Origin: Aeromonas aquatica
Lineage (GTDB): Bacteria; Pseudomonadota; Gammaproteobacteria; Enterobacterales; Aeromonadaceae
Assembly: GCF_000764655.1 (NCBI RefSeq)
Contig: NZ_JRGL01000088.1
Location: 1-64,000, forward strand
Direction: 5' to 3'
DNA: 64,000 bases
A program made the position numbers and the translations under genes. Shown one piece after another: positions 54,517-63,935 of the stretch. The notes beneath the pieces are model-generated. The model made no database searches and had not been told where the DNA came from. It worked only from the letters and a program-made list of their open reading frames with translations. Positions within the stretch are counted from its first letter, which is position 1; each line of letters begins with the position of its first letter.

Positions 54517-56612
54517 TCCCTCGCCAGTGCCTCGACCGGATCGAGCCGGGCTGCGTTGCGGGCGGGCAGGTAACCAAACAGGATCCCGATGAGCGAGGAG
54601 CAGCCAAAGGCCATCAGGATGGAGAAGAGCGAGAAGTGCATCTGGAAGCTCTCCACGAACAGTGAGAAAACGAAGCCGATGAGCAGGGCCAGACCGATGC
54701 CCAGCAGGCCCCCCAGCAGGCTGACCATCACGGCCTCGATCAGGAACTGCTGCAGTATGTCGGACTGACGGGCGCCCACCGCGATGCGGATCCCTATCTC
54801 CCTGGTGCGTTCCACCACCGAGACCAGCATGATGTTCATCACCCCGACCCCGCCGACGATGAGGGAGATCACCGCGATGGCGGAGACCAGCAGCGTCATG
54901 GTGGCGGTGGTCTTCTCCACCGACTTGATGATGCTGTCGCTGCTGAAGGTGAAGAAGTCCTTCACCCCGTGGCGCTGGGTCAGCAGGGCCACCGCGGCTT
55001 GTTCCGCCAGGGCGGGCTGGATCCCGTCTTTGACTCTGATGGTGATCTGGCTGAAATGGTTCTGGGAGATGAGGCGACTCATCACGGCGCTGTAGGGCAG
55101 CCAGATGCTGACCGATTGGCTGCTGCGGCCAAAGCCGGTCTCCTGCGTCACCACGCCTATGATGCGCACCGGGAGAGTACCGACCAGCACTACCTGACCG
55201 ATGGGATCCTCCTTGCCGAGCAGGCTCTCGATGGTTTTACCGTCCACCACGGCCACCGCCGTCCGGTTCTGAATGTCCCGTTCATCGAGCAGGCGGCCCT
55301 GGGTGAGGGTCATCCCCTTGACCCGGAAGAAGTCGCTGCCGACCCCCACCACATTGCCGCTGCTGCTCTTGTTGCGAAAACGCAGCTGGCCCGAGGTGGC
55401 AATCTGGGGGCTGGCCCCCTCCAGATAGGGTTGGCCGAGCAGGGCATCGAGATCCCGCTCGTTCAGGGTCTGGATACTGGCCGCCTTCTCATCCCCCCAG
55501 TCCTTGCCGGGGAAGATATCGATGGTGTTGGTACCCATGGCGTTGATGTCGTTGATCACCTTGGCGCGGGCGCCCTGACCGAGGGCGACCACGCTGACCA
55601 CGGCAGCGATGCCGATGATGATGCCGAGCATGGTGAGGAAGGTGCGCATGCGGTGGGCGAGCATGGCGTGCAGGGCCATGCGGGCGGCCTCCCGGTAGCG
55701 ATCCCAGCCCTGGCTGGCGGCCCTGGCAGCCGTGGTTGCTGCCGTGGCTTGGGGGCTGGCTTCTACCTTCTGTTCATCAGGTTGGGAGACGATCTGCTCG
55801 GTTGGGTTGGCAGTGGTCGCAGCCTTGGTCGTGGTCACCGTTTTGGCTTGGGTGCTGTCTTCGACAACACGTCCGTCGAGCAGGGAGGCGATCTGATCGG
55901 CAGGGTTGGCCGTGGTCGCCGCTTTGGCTTGGGTGCTGTCTTCGACAACACGTCCGTCGCGCAGGGTAATGATGCGATCCGCATGATTGGCGACTGCCAT
56001 GTCGTGGGTCACCAGGATGATGGTGTGGCCCTGAGCGTGCAGCTCTTTGAGGATGGCCATCACCTCCTTGCCGCTGTGGCTGTCGAGGGCCCCGGTGGGC
56101 TCATCGGCCAGGATCACCTCGCCGCCGTTGGCAAGGGCACGGGCTATGCTGACCCGTTGCTGCTGGCCGCCGGAGAGCTGGCCCGGTCTGTGGTGGCTGC
56201 GATCGGCGAGGCCCAGGCGCGACAGCAGCGCGCGAGCACGCGCCTGGCGATCGGTGCGAGAGGTGCCCGCATAGACGGCCGGGATCTCCACGTTGGCGGC
56301 CGCATCGAGGTGGGGCAGCAGGTGGTAGCGCTGAAAGATGAAGCCGAAGTGGTGGCAACGAAGCCTCGCGAGGGCGAGAGCATCCAGATGGGCGGTATCC
56401 TGCCCGCGAAACAGATATTGCCCGCCACTCGGCCTGTCGAGGCAACCCAGCAGGTTCATCAGGGTGGACTTGCCGGAGCCGGAGGCGCCGACGATGGCGA
56501 CCATCTCCCCCGCCTGGATGCAGAGATCCAGCGGGTGCAGCACTGTGACCTCCTGCTCCCCGCTCTGGTAGCGACGCTCTATGCCCTTGAGCCGGATCAG
56601 GGGCTCGCTCAC
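54513..56612 (-). CDS. macB: MacB-type ABC transporter, ATPase-permease
   Basis: A 699-residue fused ATPase and permease of the inner membrane. ATPase domain (1-230) with Walker [10 protein letters not shown] (42-50), signature LSGGQQQR and Walker B VILADEP. A linker of about 80 residues follows, expanded by a tandem duplication ([12 protein letters not shown] twice). The permease domain has one membrane helix ([20 protein letters not shown]), a large periplasmic domain and three C-terminal helices with [16 protein letters not shown]. coli MacB has 648 residues. It starts at GTG 56612, overlapping the macA stop. The substrate could be a peptide, macrolide or siderophore. Confidence 0.92.
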   Translation of the reverse strand: MSEPLIRLKGIERRYQSGEQEVTVLHPLDLCIQAGEMVAIVGASGSGKSTLMNLLGCLDRPSGGQYLFRGQDTAHLDALALARLRCHHFGFIFQRYHLLPHLDAAANVEIPAVYAGTSRTDRQARARALLSRLGLADRSHHRPGQLSGGQQQRVSIARALANGGEVILADEPTGALDSHSGKEVMAILKELHAQGHTIILVTHDMAVANHADRIITLRDGRVVEDSTQAKAATTANPADQIASLLDGRVVEDSTQAKTVTTTKAATTANPTEQIVSQPDEQKVEASPQATAATTAARAASQGWDRYREAARMALHAMLAHRMRTFLTMLGIIIGIAAVVSVVALGQGARAKVINDINAMGTNTIDIFPGKDWGDEKAASIQTLNERDLDALLGQPYLEGASPQIATSGQLRFRNKSSSGNVVGVGSDFFRVKGMTLTQGRLLDERDIQNRTAVAVVDGKTIESLLGKEDPIGQVVLVGTLPVRIIGVVTQETGFGRSSQSVSIWLPYSAVMSRLISQNHFSQITIRVKDGIQPALAEQAAVALLTQRHGVKDFFTFSSDSIIKSVEKTTATMTLLVSAIAVISLIVGGVGVMNIMLVSVVERTREIGIRIAVGARQSDILQQFLIEAVMVSLLGGLLGIGLALLIGFVFSLFVESFQMHFSLFSILMAFGCSSLIGILFGYLPARNAARLDPVEALARE
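55848..55966. repeat. Imperfect 81-bp direct repeat in the macB linker
   Basis: A stretch of about 38 bp containing TCGACAACACGTCCGTCG is found at 55848 and again 81 bp later, with further similar GTTGGCNGTGGTCGC segments. It encodes the duplicated [12 protein letters not shown] segment (27-residue period). Confidence 0.85.
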
Positions 56613-57772
56613 GGCCTTATCTCCCCGTCATCGTCCTGGACGGGCTTGCCCTGCTCCAGGGTGACCTTGTCCTGCTCGTTCAGGCCGCTCACCACCTCGA
56701 TCTTGATGTCGTCCTTCATGCCGGTCTTGATGCGGCGGGTCTCTTTCTGCTCGTCGTCCTTGAGCAGGCTGACCTCGTATTCGTTGTCACCGAGTTTCTT
56801 GCCGAGCGCGGTCTGAGGGATGGCCAGCACCTGCTTGCGCTCACCCAGCACTATGGTGACCTGAGTCGTCATGGCGACCCTTAGCTGGTGATCCGGGTTG
56901 GGCACGTCGAACAGGGCGTAGTAATAGATGGCGGCATTGCTGGTGGTCGTGGTGCTGGCGGTCTGCTCGTTGATGTTGGTGGGGGCCAGCTCGACGGTGC
57001 GCAGGGTGGCGTGATAGCGGGTATCCGGATCCCCGATCAGGGTGAAATAGACCGGCATGCCGGCCCTGACCTTGGTCACGTCGGCCTCGGAGATCTGGGC
57101 CTTGACCGTCATGGTATCCAGATTGGCGAGTTTGAGCAGGGTCGGTACCGTCTGGCTGGCGGCCAGGGTCTGACCCTGGCGGGTCACGATGGAAACCACG
57201 GTGCCATCCATGGGGGCCTGAATGCGGTTATAGCCGAGCTCCGTCTTGGTGCGCTCCACCTTGATGAAGGCACTGTCGATATCGGCCTGGGCGCTTTGCA
57301 GCTCGGCGCGGGTGACGGCCAGCTGCGCCTCGGCGCTTTCCAGATCGGCCCGGGAGCTCGCCTCCTGGCTGAACATCTGTTGCTGACGACGCCAGGCCAG
57401 CTCGTTCTGCTTGAGCTGCGCCTGCTTTATCTTGAGCTGGGCGCGGCGGCTGGCAAGCTCTGCCTCTGCGGTCTTGAGGTTGTTCTGGGCGATCAGGGGG
57501 TCTATCTCCGCCAGCAGATCCCCCTGCTTGACCTGTTGTCCGGCCTCGACCGCCAGATAGGTGACCTGACCCGAGACCTGGGCACCCACGTCCACCTGTT
57601 CGATGGCCTGCAGAACACCGCTGGCCAGCACGGTTTGCTCCACGTCCTGGCGGGTCACCGATGCGGTCAATACGGGATCTGGCGTCTTGCCGGGCCACAC
57701 CAGCCACACGAGGATGGCGAGCGGAATGAGGATGAACAGGGCAAGCTTGCCCTGTCTGGGAAGAGTTTTCAT
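56609..57772 (-). CDS. macA: MacA-type periplasmic adaptor (membrane fusion protein)
   Basis: A 387-residue protein with an N-terminal membrane anchor (residues about 10-27). Lipoyl-like halves are ASGVLQAIEQVDVGAQVSGQ and YNRIQAPMDGTVVSIVTRQG; a helical hairpin of about 80 residues lies between them (AELASRRAQLKIKQAQLKQN). It couples MacB to the outer-membrane channel. It overlaps macB by four bases. First gene of the three-gene efflux operon. Confidence 0.92.
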   Translation of the reverse strand: MKTLPRQGKLALFILIPLAILVWLVWPGKTPDPVLTASVTRQDVEQTVLASGVLQAIEQVDVGAQVSGQVTYLAVEAGQQVKQGDLLAEIDPLIAQNNLKTAEAELASRRAQLKIKQAQLKQNELAWRRQQQMFSQEASSRADLESAEAQLAVTRAELQSAQADIDSAFIKVERTKTELGYNRIQAPMDGTVVSIVTRQGQTLAASQTVPTLLKLANLDTMTVKAQISEADVTKVRAGMPVYFTLIGDPDTRYHATLRTVELAPTNINEQTASTTTTSNAAIYYYALFDVPNPDHQLRVAMTTQVTIVLGERKQVLAIPQTALGKKLGDNEYEVSLLKDDEQKETRRIKTGMKDDIKIEVVSGLNEQDKVTLEQGKPVQDDDGEIRP

Positions 57773-57961
57773 TTTCCACCTGAATGAAACATGCGAAGGC
57801 GCGCGAGGCCAACATCCTGCAGCAAACGGGGCCTAAACAAAAGCGAGCAATGTGTAAGAAATCATGTAGATGAATTTGTCACTAGAGGTGGCTGCGGCGA
57901 GGCGTACAGGGGGCGAGGAGAGCGGCGGTGCGGGAACAAAGGAAGATGAACGGAGGGAACA

Positions 57962-57996
57962 AGGGGAGCCCCCGCAGAACGAGCGGGGCCTCCCCT
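57962..57996 (-). terminator. Terminator of the universal stress protein gene
   Basis: 14-bp arms AGGGGAGCCCCCGC/GCGGGGCCTCCCCT (one mismatch) with a 7-nt loop lie 15 bp after the stop. The U-run is weak. Confidence 0.65.
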
Positions 57997-58010
57997 ATCT
58001 CAGGCCGCCA

Positions 58011-58451
58011 TCAACCGACGGCTTTTAGCTGTTCGGTATAGGGTTCGTGGCAGATCTGGATATCGACGGGCAGCTTGTAGATGAGCAAGCGTGCCAGGGA
58101 GCCTTCCATCCAGTGGTGACGGCTGCCAACCAGCAGCAGCTCGGTCGGGTGTGATGCCAGCCAACGGCTCAAGTCTGCCACCACATCATCCACCACCAGA
58201 CACTGGTAATCGACCGGGTGGGGCAGGAGGGTGATGAGCTGGCTGATGATGGCTTTGGCATCCAGGGTGCCCTGGGCACTGCGCTCTTCTTGTGACAGCG
58301 ACAGGCTGTTGCGCCGGACTTTGCTGCTGTGGGTCAGGTGCAGCAGGGTCAGCTCGCAGCCCATTCCTTGCGCCAGCCGACTCGCCTTGGCCAGCGTCTC
58401 CTGCTCGTAACCCTTGCCTTCCAGCAACAGCACAATATTGGTTGGGGTCAT
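58011..58451 (-). CDS. Universal stress protein family (UspA-like)
   Basis: A 146-residue single-domain Usp. N-terminal NIVLLLEGKGYEQETLAKAS is followed by a helix-rich middle and the C-terminal ELLLVGSRHHWMEGSLARLL motif (G-2x-G-9x-G/S type, with altered residues). Usp proteins bind nucleotides and help survival under stress; the altered loop makes ATP binding uncertain. AAGGAG lies 8 bp before ATG 58451. Monocistronic. Confidence 0.82.
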   Translation of the reverse strand: MTPTNIVLLLEGKGYEQETLAKASRLAQGMGCELTLLHLTHSSKVRRNSLSLSQEERSAQGTLDAKAIISQLITLLPHPVDYQCLVVDDVVADLSRWLASHPTELLLVGSRHHWMEGSLARLLIYKLPVDIQICHEPYTEQLKAVG

Positions 58452-58762
58452 AAGCAGTTCTCCTTCTCAGGTGCGGGTCAAGGAGGATGAGGCCCTTGTC
58501 TCTCACCATCCGGAGCCCGCGGGATAGTCCCATCAAACGAACCCGTCTCACTCGTTCAGCGTCACCTCTTGTCGGCGATGCCAGAACGCATCAGGTCCGT
58601 TTACATCATCATAACAGATTGAGTTGAATGGAAAATGAAGGGATTGGGGGGCAGGGCCACAAATGGATTCAAAATGTGGCCCGAGCCCCCTGAACGAACA
58701 TGAGATGAGGACTCAGGGAAGGAGGTTCAAGTTGTCTGTCGATGATCGAGTCAGTCTGGCCA
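58452..58762. other. Intergenic region between the usp gene and ppaC
   Basis: 311 bp with no gene; contains the usp promoter side and the ppaC 3' end. No clear terminator or operator was found. Confidence 0.5.
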
Positions 58763-59644
58763 TCAGGCGAAATGCCTGGCGAGCCAGGGCAAGCCTTCTT
58801 TCTTGCGGCTGACGGCGCCGGCAAGGTGGACGGGATCTGCCGGCAAGAGTCCCTGGCTGGCGAAATGGAGCTGGCTGTCTCCCTTGGCCAAGTCCGTCAG
58901 CATCAGCACATAACCATCCAGACCATCTTGCGCCACGCGAGCTTGCATCGCCTGATCCAGCTCGGTTTGACGCGCCTGGATTTCGGCTGGGTTCATCACG
59001 CAGATCTGGCTGACGAACAGCTTGTGACCGGCAATCTGGTACTCCTTTTCGTCCAAGACCAGCAGATCGGCCAGGGCGGCATCACCGATCTGGGTGCGAC
59101 GCTCCAGCAGGGTCTGGGCAAAGGGAGCCAGCGCAAGCTCGGCGATGGGGAGCAGCCGGTCGGCCGCGATCCTGTCCTGCGCCGTGGTGGTGGGGGAGGT
59201 GAAGTTGAAGGTATCGCTGACGATGGCCCCCAGCAGCAACCTGGCCTGGGCACGGGAGAGCTGGTCGTAACCCATCAGCTCCAGCAGCACTGTGGCACTG
59301 CAGCCGACCGCCCTGACCCAGGCATCGAGCGGGCCGCGGGTAATGAGGGTACCGATGCGGTGGTGATCGATGAGGCCCTGCACATCGGCATCGGCCAGCC
59401 CTTCCGGCCCCTGCTCCAGCTCGCTGAAATCCACCAGAAAGACCGGCTTGTCGGCCACGCTCTCGGTGAGTACGGGCGGCGCCTCCACTCCAGCTGTTTC
59501 CAGAATGAAGCGCGTCTCGGCGATGGGCGTCCCCAGCGCAAAGGCCTGGGCAGGGCGGCCCTGGCCGTTCAGCCAGTCGGCGGCGACCAGTGCGGTGCAG
59601 ATGCTGTCGCTATCGGGATTCTTGTGACCAAAGACATGAAGCAT
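58763..59644 (-). CDS. ppaC: Manganese-dependent inorganic pyrophosphatase (family II)
   Basis: A 293-residue DHH-superfamily enzyme that splits pyrophosphate into phosphate, driving biosynthesis. Metal-binding motifs are GHKNPDSDSICTALVAADWL, VDFSELEQ, DHHRIG and the C-terminal SRKKEGLPWL phosphate-binding loop. The family is about 305-310 residues, so the protein is complete. AGGAA lies 6 bp before ATG 59644. Monocistronic. Confidence 0.94.
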   Translation of the reverse strand: MLHVFGHKNPDSDSICTALVAADWLNGQGRPAQAFALGTPIAETRFILETAGVEAPPVLTESVADKPVFLVDFSELEQGPEGLADADVQGLIDHHRIGTLITRGPLDAWVRAVGCSATVLLELMGYDQLSRAQARLLLGAIVSDTFNFTSPTTTAQDRIAADRLLPIAELALAPFAQTLLERRTQIGDAALADLLVLDEKEYQIAGHKLFVSQICVMNPAEIQARQTELDQAMQARVAQDGLDGYVLMLTDLAKGDSQLHFASQGLLPADPVHLAGAVSRKKEGLPWLARHFA

Positions 59645-59922
59645 GGACGGTTCCTGAGTTGCTGGGCCTGGCAGGGGATCCGTTGCCGGGCTCGGGTAAA
59701 AGGGGTGGGCTGATGATGACAGTGTACACGGGGCAGCCCCATAGCCGTCACTCTACCGCTCGGAGGAGAGGGAGAAAATCCAGAGTGAGTGCGTGGCAGT
59801 AGCTTGAGATGTTGAAGATTAATCGTTTTGTGGTTGTACCTGTGTTGTTGGTGCGCTTGGCGTGTTGAATATTCTGATGAACGTGAGTGGGAAGGAGAAA
59901 TATCCCCCTTCCCGTGCGGTAC

Positions 59923-61587
59923 TCAGCAGGTCAGCAGCTCGCGCGCGTTGGCCAGGGTATTGTCGGTGATCTGATCCCCCCCCAGCAGGCGGGCCAGCTC
60001 GTTGAGACGGGCGCCCGGGTTGAGGACCCGCATCTGGGTTTCGGTGGTCTTGCCATCGGTATGCTTGCTGACCACCATGTGCTGGTGCCCCTTGCCGGCC
60101 ACCTGCGGCAGGTGGGTGACCACCATCACCTGGGTGGATTCGCCGAGCTGGCGCAGCAGACGGCCGACCACGGCCGCGGTCGGGCCGCTGATCCCCACAT
60201 CCACCTCATCGAAGATGAGGGTCGGTGTCGACACCTTGCGGGCGCTGATCACCACGATGGCGAGGCTGATGCGCGACAGCTCCCCGCCGGAGGCGACCTT
60301 GCCAAGGGGCTGGATCGGCTGACCCGGGTTGGTGGTCACCATGAATTCCACCCTATCTATGCCAAGGGGGGATAGGCTGCTCTGGGCATCCGGTCGCACC
60401 TCTATGATGAAGCGGCCATCTGGCATGGCCAGCTCGTGCATGCTACTGGTCACCTTTGCGCCGAGCTCCTCGGCATAGCGCTGGCGGCTCTGGCTGAGCA
60501 CCTCTGCCGCCTGCACGAAGGCCAGGCGGGCCTGGGCCAGCTCGTCTTCCATGCCTTCGAGGCGCTCCTCATCCGAGTTGAGGCGGGCGAGATCGCTGGC
60601 GAGATCCTGATGATGCAGGGCCAGCTCAGCCGGTTTGACATGGTGTTTGCGGGCCAGATTGATGGCCTTGGAGAGGCGGGCCTCCAGCTCGTTGAAGCGC
60701 TCGGGATCCAGCTCCAGCAGATCGAGGTAGCTGCGCAGCTCGCTGTGACTCTCCTGCACCCCGATCAGGGCCTCGTTGAGCATCCCCAGCACGTTGCCGA
60801 GACGACCATCCATGGCGACCAGGGTCTCGGCCCTGTCCACCGCCACCTGCAGCAGGCCGGCGATGGTGGTCTCCTCGTTGTCATAGAGCAGATCGAGGCA
60901 TTGGCCGCACTCCTGCATCAGCTCGGTGCCGTTGGCGAGCCGCTGATGCTCCTCCTCGATGGTTTCAAACTCCCCCGGTTGCAGGGCGAATTCATCCAGC
61001 TCCTGCACCTGGTATTCGATCAGCTGGCGGCGAGCCTCCCGCTGCTGCTGCTCGGCCTTGAGGCGGTTGAGCTCGTTTTGCAGCTGGCGCCACTGCTGGT
61101 AGTGCTGGCGCACCTCGTCCAGCAGCAGATGGTGGCCGGCGTACCCATCCAGCAGGGCAAGTTGATAATCGGGCTTGAGCAGCATCTGGTGGGCGTGCTG
61201 GCCGTGGACGTTGACCAACAACTGACCAAGGCTGCGCAGCTGCACCAGGGGAACGGGCACCCCGTTGATGTAGCTGCGGGAGCGCCCCTCGGCGGAGAGC
61301 ACCCGCCGCACTATGCACTCCCCCTCGTTTTCCAGCTCGTTGGCGGTGAGCCAGGCGCGGGCGGCCGGGTTGCCATCTAGCAGGAAACGCGCGCTGACCT
61401 CGGCCTTGTCGCTGCCCGGTCGCACCATGCTGGCCTCGGCCCGCTCGCCGAGGCAGAGGCCGAGCGCGTCGATGGCAATGGATTTGCCTGCGCCGGTTTC
61501 ACCCGTGATGCAGGTCATGCCGGATTGCAGATCGAGTTCGAGAAACTTGACGATAGCGAAGTTGTTGACGGTCAGCTGGGTCAGCAT
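59923..61587 (-). CDS. recN: DNA repair protein RecN
   Basis: A 554-residue SMC-like ATPase for double-strand-break repair. Walker A is GETGAGKS (29-36); a long coiled coil lies in the middle (about 150-400); the ABC signature LGKVASGGELSRI and Walker B TLIFDEVDVGI are near the C-terminus. The length equals that of E. coli RecN (553). It is preceded by two LexA boxes and follows nadK on the same strand with 100 bp between, the order found in Enterobacterales. Confidence 0.97.
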   Translation of the reverse strand: MLTQLTVNNFAIVKFLELDLQSGMTCITGETGAGKSIAIDALGLCLGERAEASMVRPGSDKAEVSARFLLDGNPAARAWLTANELENEGECIVRRVLSAEGRSRSYINGVPVPLVQLRSLGQLLVNVHGQHAHQMLLKPDYQLALLDGYAGHHLLLDEVRQHYQQWRQLQNELNRLKAEQQQREARRQLIEYQVQELDEFALQPGEFETIEEEHQRLANGTELMQECGQCLDLLYDNEETTIAGLLQVAVDRAETLVAMDGRLGNVLGMLNEALIGVQESHSELRSYLDLLELDPERFNELEARLSKAINLARKHHVKPAELALHHQDLASDLARLNSDEERLEGMEDELAQARLAFVQAAEVLSQSRQRYAEELGAKVTSSMHELAMPDGRFIIEVRPDAQSSLSPLGIDRVEFMVTTNPGQPIQPLGKVASGGELSRISLAIVVISARKVSTPTLIFDEVDVGISGPTAAVVGRLLRQLGESTQVMVVTHLPQVAGKGHQHMVVSKHTDGKTTETQMRVLNPGARLNELARLLGGDQITDNTLANARELLTC

Positions 61588-61612
61588 GGTCTCATCCTGT
61601 ATAGGCCAACAT

Positions 61613-61632
61613 TACTGTGTATGCATCCAGTA
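61613..61632 (-). promoter_or_regulatory. LexA (SOS) box 1 of recN
   Basis: TACTGTGTATGCATCCAGTA keeps CTG-N10-CAG spacing and both flanking TA/TA ends. It lies 26 bp before the recN start codon. Confidence 0.85.
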
Positions 61633-61634
61633 TA

Positions 61635-61654
61635 TACTGGTTTTCCATACAGTA
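61635..61654 (-). promoter_or_regulatory. LexA (SOS) box 2 of recN
   Basis: TACTGGTTTTCCATACAGTA, CTG-N10-CAG. It lies 2 bp from box 1. Tandem LexA boxes are typical for recN. Confidence 0.85.
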
Positions 61655-61687
61655 AAGTGTCGGCCTCACACAGGCTGTCTGACTGGC

Positions 61688-62572
61688 TTAAAACAGCTTG
61701 CTGCCCCAGCCGAGCTTGTTGCGCAGCACGTGGAAGTAGCTGTAATCGAGGGGGTGGACCAGATGCAGCTTGTGGCTGCTCTTCTTGATGAGGATCTCGT
61801 CACCCGGGTGCACCGCCAGGGTCACCTGGCCGTCGCAGCTCACCTGCATGGCGTCATCCTGATTGTCGGGGGAGACCAGCAGGCGCACCTCGCTGTCCGC
61901 ATCCAGCACTATGGGGCGGCTGCTCAGGGTGTGCGGAAACATCGGGACCAGCGTGATGGCATTGAGCTTGGGGGTGAGGATGGCGCCCCCCGCCGACAGG
62001 GAATAGGCGGTCGAGCCGGTGGGGGTGGCGACTATGATGCCGTCCGAGCGCTGGCTGTACATGAAGCTGCCATCGATGTAGACCTCGAACTCGATCATGT
62101 GGGCTATCTTGCCCGGGTGCAGCACCGCCTCGTTCACCGCCAGGTTGCTGGACTTGCGCTCACCGTGGCGATAGACGGCGGCCTCCAGCAGGAAGCGATG
62201 CTCGCTCTTGAAGTGGCCGGAGAGCACCTGCTCCAGGGGCGGCAGGTAGTCCTGGGGCGAGAGATCCGTCAGGAAGCCGAGATTGCCCCGGTTCACGCCG
62301 ATCACCGCCACATCGAAGCGCGACAGCACCCGGGCGGCCCCCAGCATGTTGCCGTCGCCGCCGACCACGATGGCCAGATCCGCCTGCTCCCCGAGCTGCA
62401 CCAGATCCATCACGTCATCGCAGAGCACGCCCAGGGTGTGGGCGACCCGGCTCTCGAGCAGCACCCGAAAGCCGCGGCTGCTCAGGTATTGATAGAGGCC
62501 GCTGAGGGTCTGGTTGGCACCTTCATGATGGGGTTTGCCGATCAGGGCGATGGTTTTGAACGGAGAATCCAT
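61688..62572 (-). CDS. nadK: NAD kinase
   Basis: A 294-residue enzyme that phosphorylates NAD to NADP with ATP. The GGDGNMLG motif (about residues 70-77), the NEAVLHPGK motif and [19 protein letters not shown] are diagnostic. Length equals E. coli NadK (292). It precedes recN and is divergent from grpE, as in other gammaproteobacteria. No clear ribosome site was seen before ATG 62572. Confidence 0.96.
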   Translation of the reverse strand: MDSPFKTIALIGKPHHEGANQTLSGLYQYLSSRGFRVLLESRVAHTLGVLCDDVMDLVQLGEQADLAIVVGGDGNMLGAARVLSRFDVAVIGVNRGNLGFLTDLSPQDYLPPLEQVLSGHFKSEHRFLLEAAVYRHGERKSSNLAVNEAVLHPGKIAHMIEFEVYIDGSFMYSQRSDGIIVATPTGSTAYSLSAGGAILTPKLNAITLVPMFPHTLSSRPIVLDADSEVRLLVSPDNQDDAMQVSCDGQVTLAVHPGDEILIKKSSHKLHLVHPLDYSYFHVLRNKLGWGSKLF

Positions 62573-62725
62573 AGGTTATCGGGTCTGGGGCTGAGTATTG
62601 AGGGGAGTATACCGCGCTTTGGTGGGGATTTGTCTGCTGCCATGCCCGGCGGGCGGATCCGGCCCGGAAAAGCGGCAAAAATGCCGGTTGGCTCACCTCA
62701 TTGGCCATGAGAGGGCCCTTTTCCC

Positions 62726-62751
62726 CTTGAAAGCCGGGGCGACGTCCCCAT
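62726..62751 (+). promoter_or_regulatory. Sigma-32 heat-shock promoter of grpE
   Basis: CTTGAA at 62726-62731 and CCCCAT at 62746-62751, 14 bp apart, match the RpoH consensus perfectly. Transcription should begin near 62757-62760, about 300 nt before the grpE start codon. Confidence 0.88.
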
Positions 62752-62764
62752 AATAGCGCCAACA

Positions 62765-63032
62765 TAGGGTCTGTTGATGTTTCGTCGCGACCGCGACGGA
62801 GTCAGTTTTTGCGCGGAGCTAGGCGCGAGACGCGAAGTTTGGTCATCCAAATGAGCCGTCGAGTAACGACGTTACACGCAAAAACTGACCCGTCCCTGCG
62901 GGTTGCGCCGCAAATGAGGTCATGCGTTGTTGCGGAACTTGCCAAGGGAACAACCATTGCCAGCGTTTCGCGCCTAGCCTGACGTCATTTGTTGCAGCAA
63001 CGCGGCTTGCGCCTAAACGTCAACAGACCCTA
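62765..63032. mobile_element. TA-flanked miniature inverted-repeat element in the grpE leader
   Basis: A 264-bp segment (62767-63030) is bounded by TA on both sides and by 16-bp terminal inverted repeats GGGTCTGTTGATGTTT/AAACGTCAACAGACCC (one mismatch). Inside are two more inverted repeats: GTCAGTTTTTGCG/CGCAAAAACTGAC (62801-62813 and 62877-62889), and GCTAGGCGCGAGACGC/GCGTTTCGCGCCTAGC (62818-62833 and 62963-62978, one mismatch). It has no coding capacity. TA duplication is typical of IS630/Tc1-like transposition, so it may be a non-autonomous element moved in trans. Confidence 0.75.
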
Positions 63033-63060
63033 ACAAGTAACCCTGAATATTGGAGATGTC

Positions 63061-63636
63061 ATGAACCACGAAGAACAAAAGGTTGAAGCGATGGAGCAAG
63101 TGGAAGTCCAGCCAGTCGAGCCGACCGATGTAGACAGTGAAGTGACAGCCGAACAGGCCCGCATTGCCGAGCTGGAAGCCCAGCTGGAAGCTGCCCAGCA
63201 GGCCGCTGCCGACGAGCGAGAGCGTGCCATTCGCGCCGCCGCCGAGATGGAAAACCTGCGTCGCCGCGTCGCCCAGGACGTGGAGAAGGCACACAAGTTC
63301 GCGCTGGAGAAGTTTGCCGGGGAACTGTTGCCGGTGCTGGACAACCTGGAGCGGGCCATCGAGCTGGCAGACAAAGAAGACGAAGCCCTCAAGCCGATGA
63401 TCGAAGGGGTTGAGCTGACGCTCAAGTCCATGCAGAGCTCGGTGGGCAAGTTCGGTCTGGTCGCGCTGGATCCCCTGAACCAGCCGTTCGACCCCAATGC
63501 CCATCAGGCCATCAGCATGATCGAGAATGCCGAGCTGGCACCCAACACCGTCATCGCCGTGATGCAGAAGGGCTACGAGCTCAACGGTCGGGTCATTCGT
63601 CCGGCCATGGTGATGGTCTCCAAGGCCCCTGCCTGA
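63061..63636 (+). CDS. grpE: Nucleotide exchange factor GrpE
   Basis: A 191-residue co-chaperone that releases ADP from DnaK. An acidic, disordered start (1-35) is followed by a long coiled-coil helix ([20 protein letters not shown] onward) with [20 protein letters not shown]. The C-terminal beta domain contains [11 protein letters not shown] and [26 protein letters not shown] lies 7 bp before ATG 63061. It is under the sigma-32 promoter at 62726, with the miniature element in between, and precedes dnaK on the same strand behind its own terminator. Confidence 0.96.
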   Translation: MNHEEQKVEAMEQVEVQPVEPTDVDSEVTAEQARIAELEAQLEAAQQAAADERERAIRAAAEMENLRRRVAQDVEKAHKFALEKFAGELLPVLDNLERAIELADKEDEALKPMIEGVELTLKSMQSSVGKFGLVALDPLNQPFDPNAHQAISMIENAELAPNTVIAVMQKGYELNGRVIRPAMVMVSKAPA

Positions 63637-63653
63637 GACGCATCCCCCCATTG

Positions 63654-63680
63654 AGCCCGCCGCTCGGCGGGCTTTTTATT
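63654..63680 (+). terminator. Terminator of grpE
   Basis: AGCCCGCC/GGCGGGCT with a GCTC loop, followed by TTTTATT. Confidence 0.92.
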
Positions 63681-63750
63681 GGGATCCGCGGCGAGTGGGT
63701 GCAAATGTGGCCGCTGACCGACAAGTTGGTACGGTTTTTTATGCGCAGGA

Positions 63751-63776
63751 CTTGAAGCTCAACATCGCGGCCCCAT
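63751..63776 (+). promoter_or_regulatory. Sigma-32 promoter of dnaK
   Basis: CTTGAA (63751-63756), 14 bp, CCCCAT (63771-63776), the same layout as for grpE. Leader to dnaK about 150 nt. Confidence 0.88.
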
Positions 63777-63935
63777 ATAGGTGGCAAGGCCACGGCGGCA
63801 CAGACTATTGCACTGCACAGTGGCAAGAATTTGATGTCGGGAGCTTGAAAGCCACAGTGGCAGCCCCCACCTAGCCGTTAACGTATTAAGGCGAGCACCT
63901 CGCCAGTTTATTCAAAGTATTTGGAGATTCGTCAA

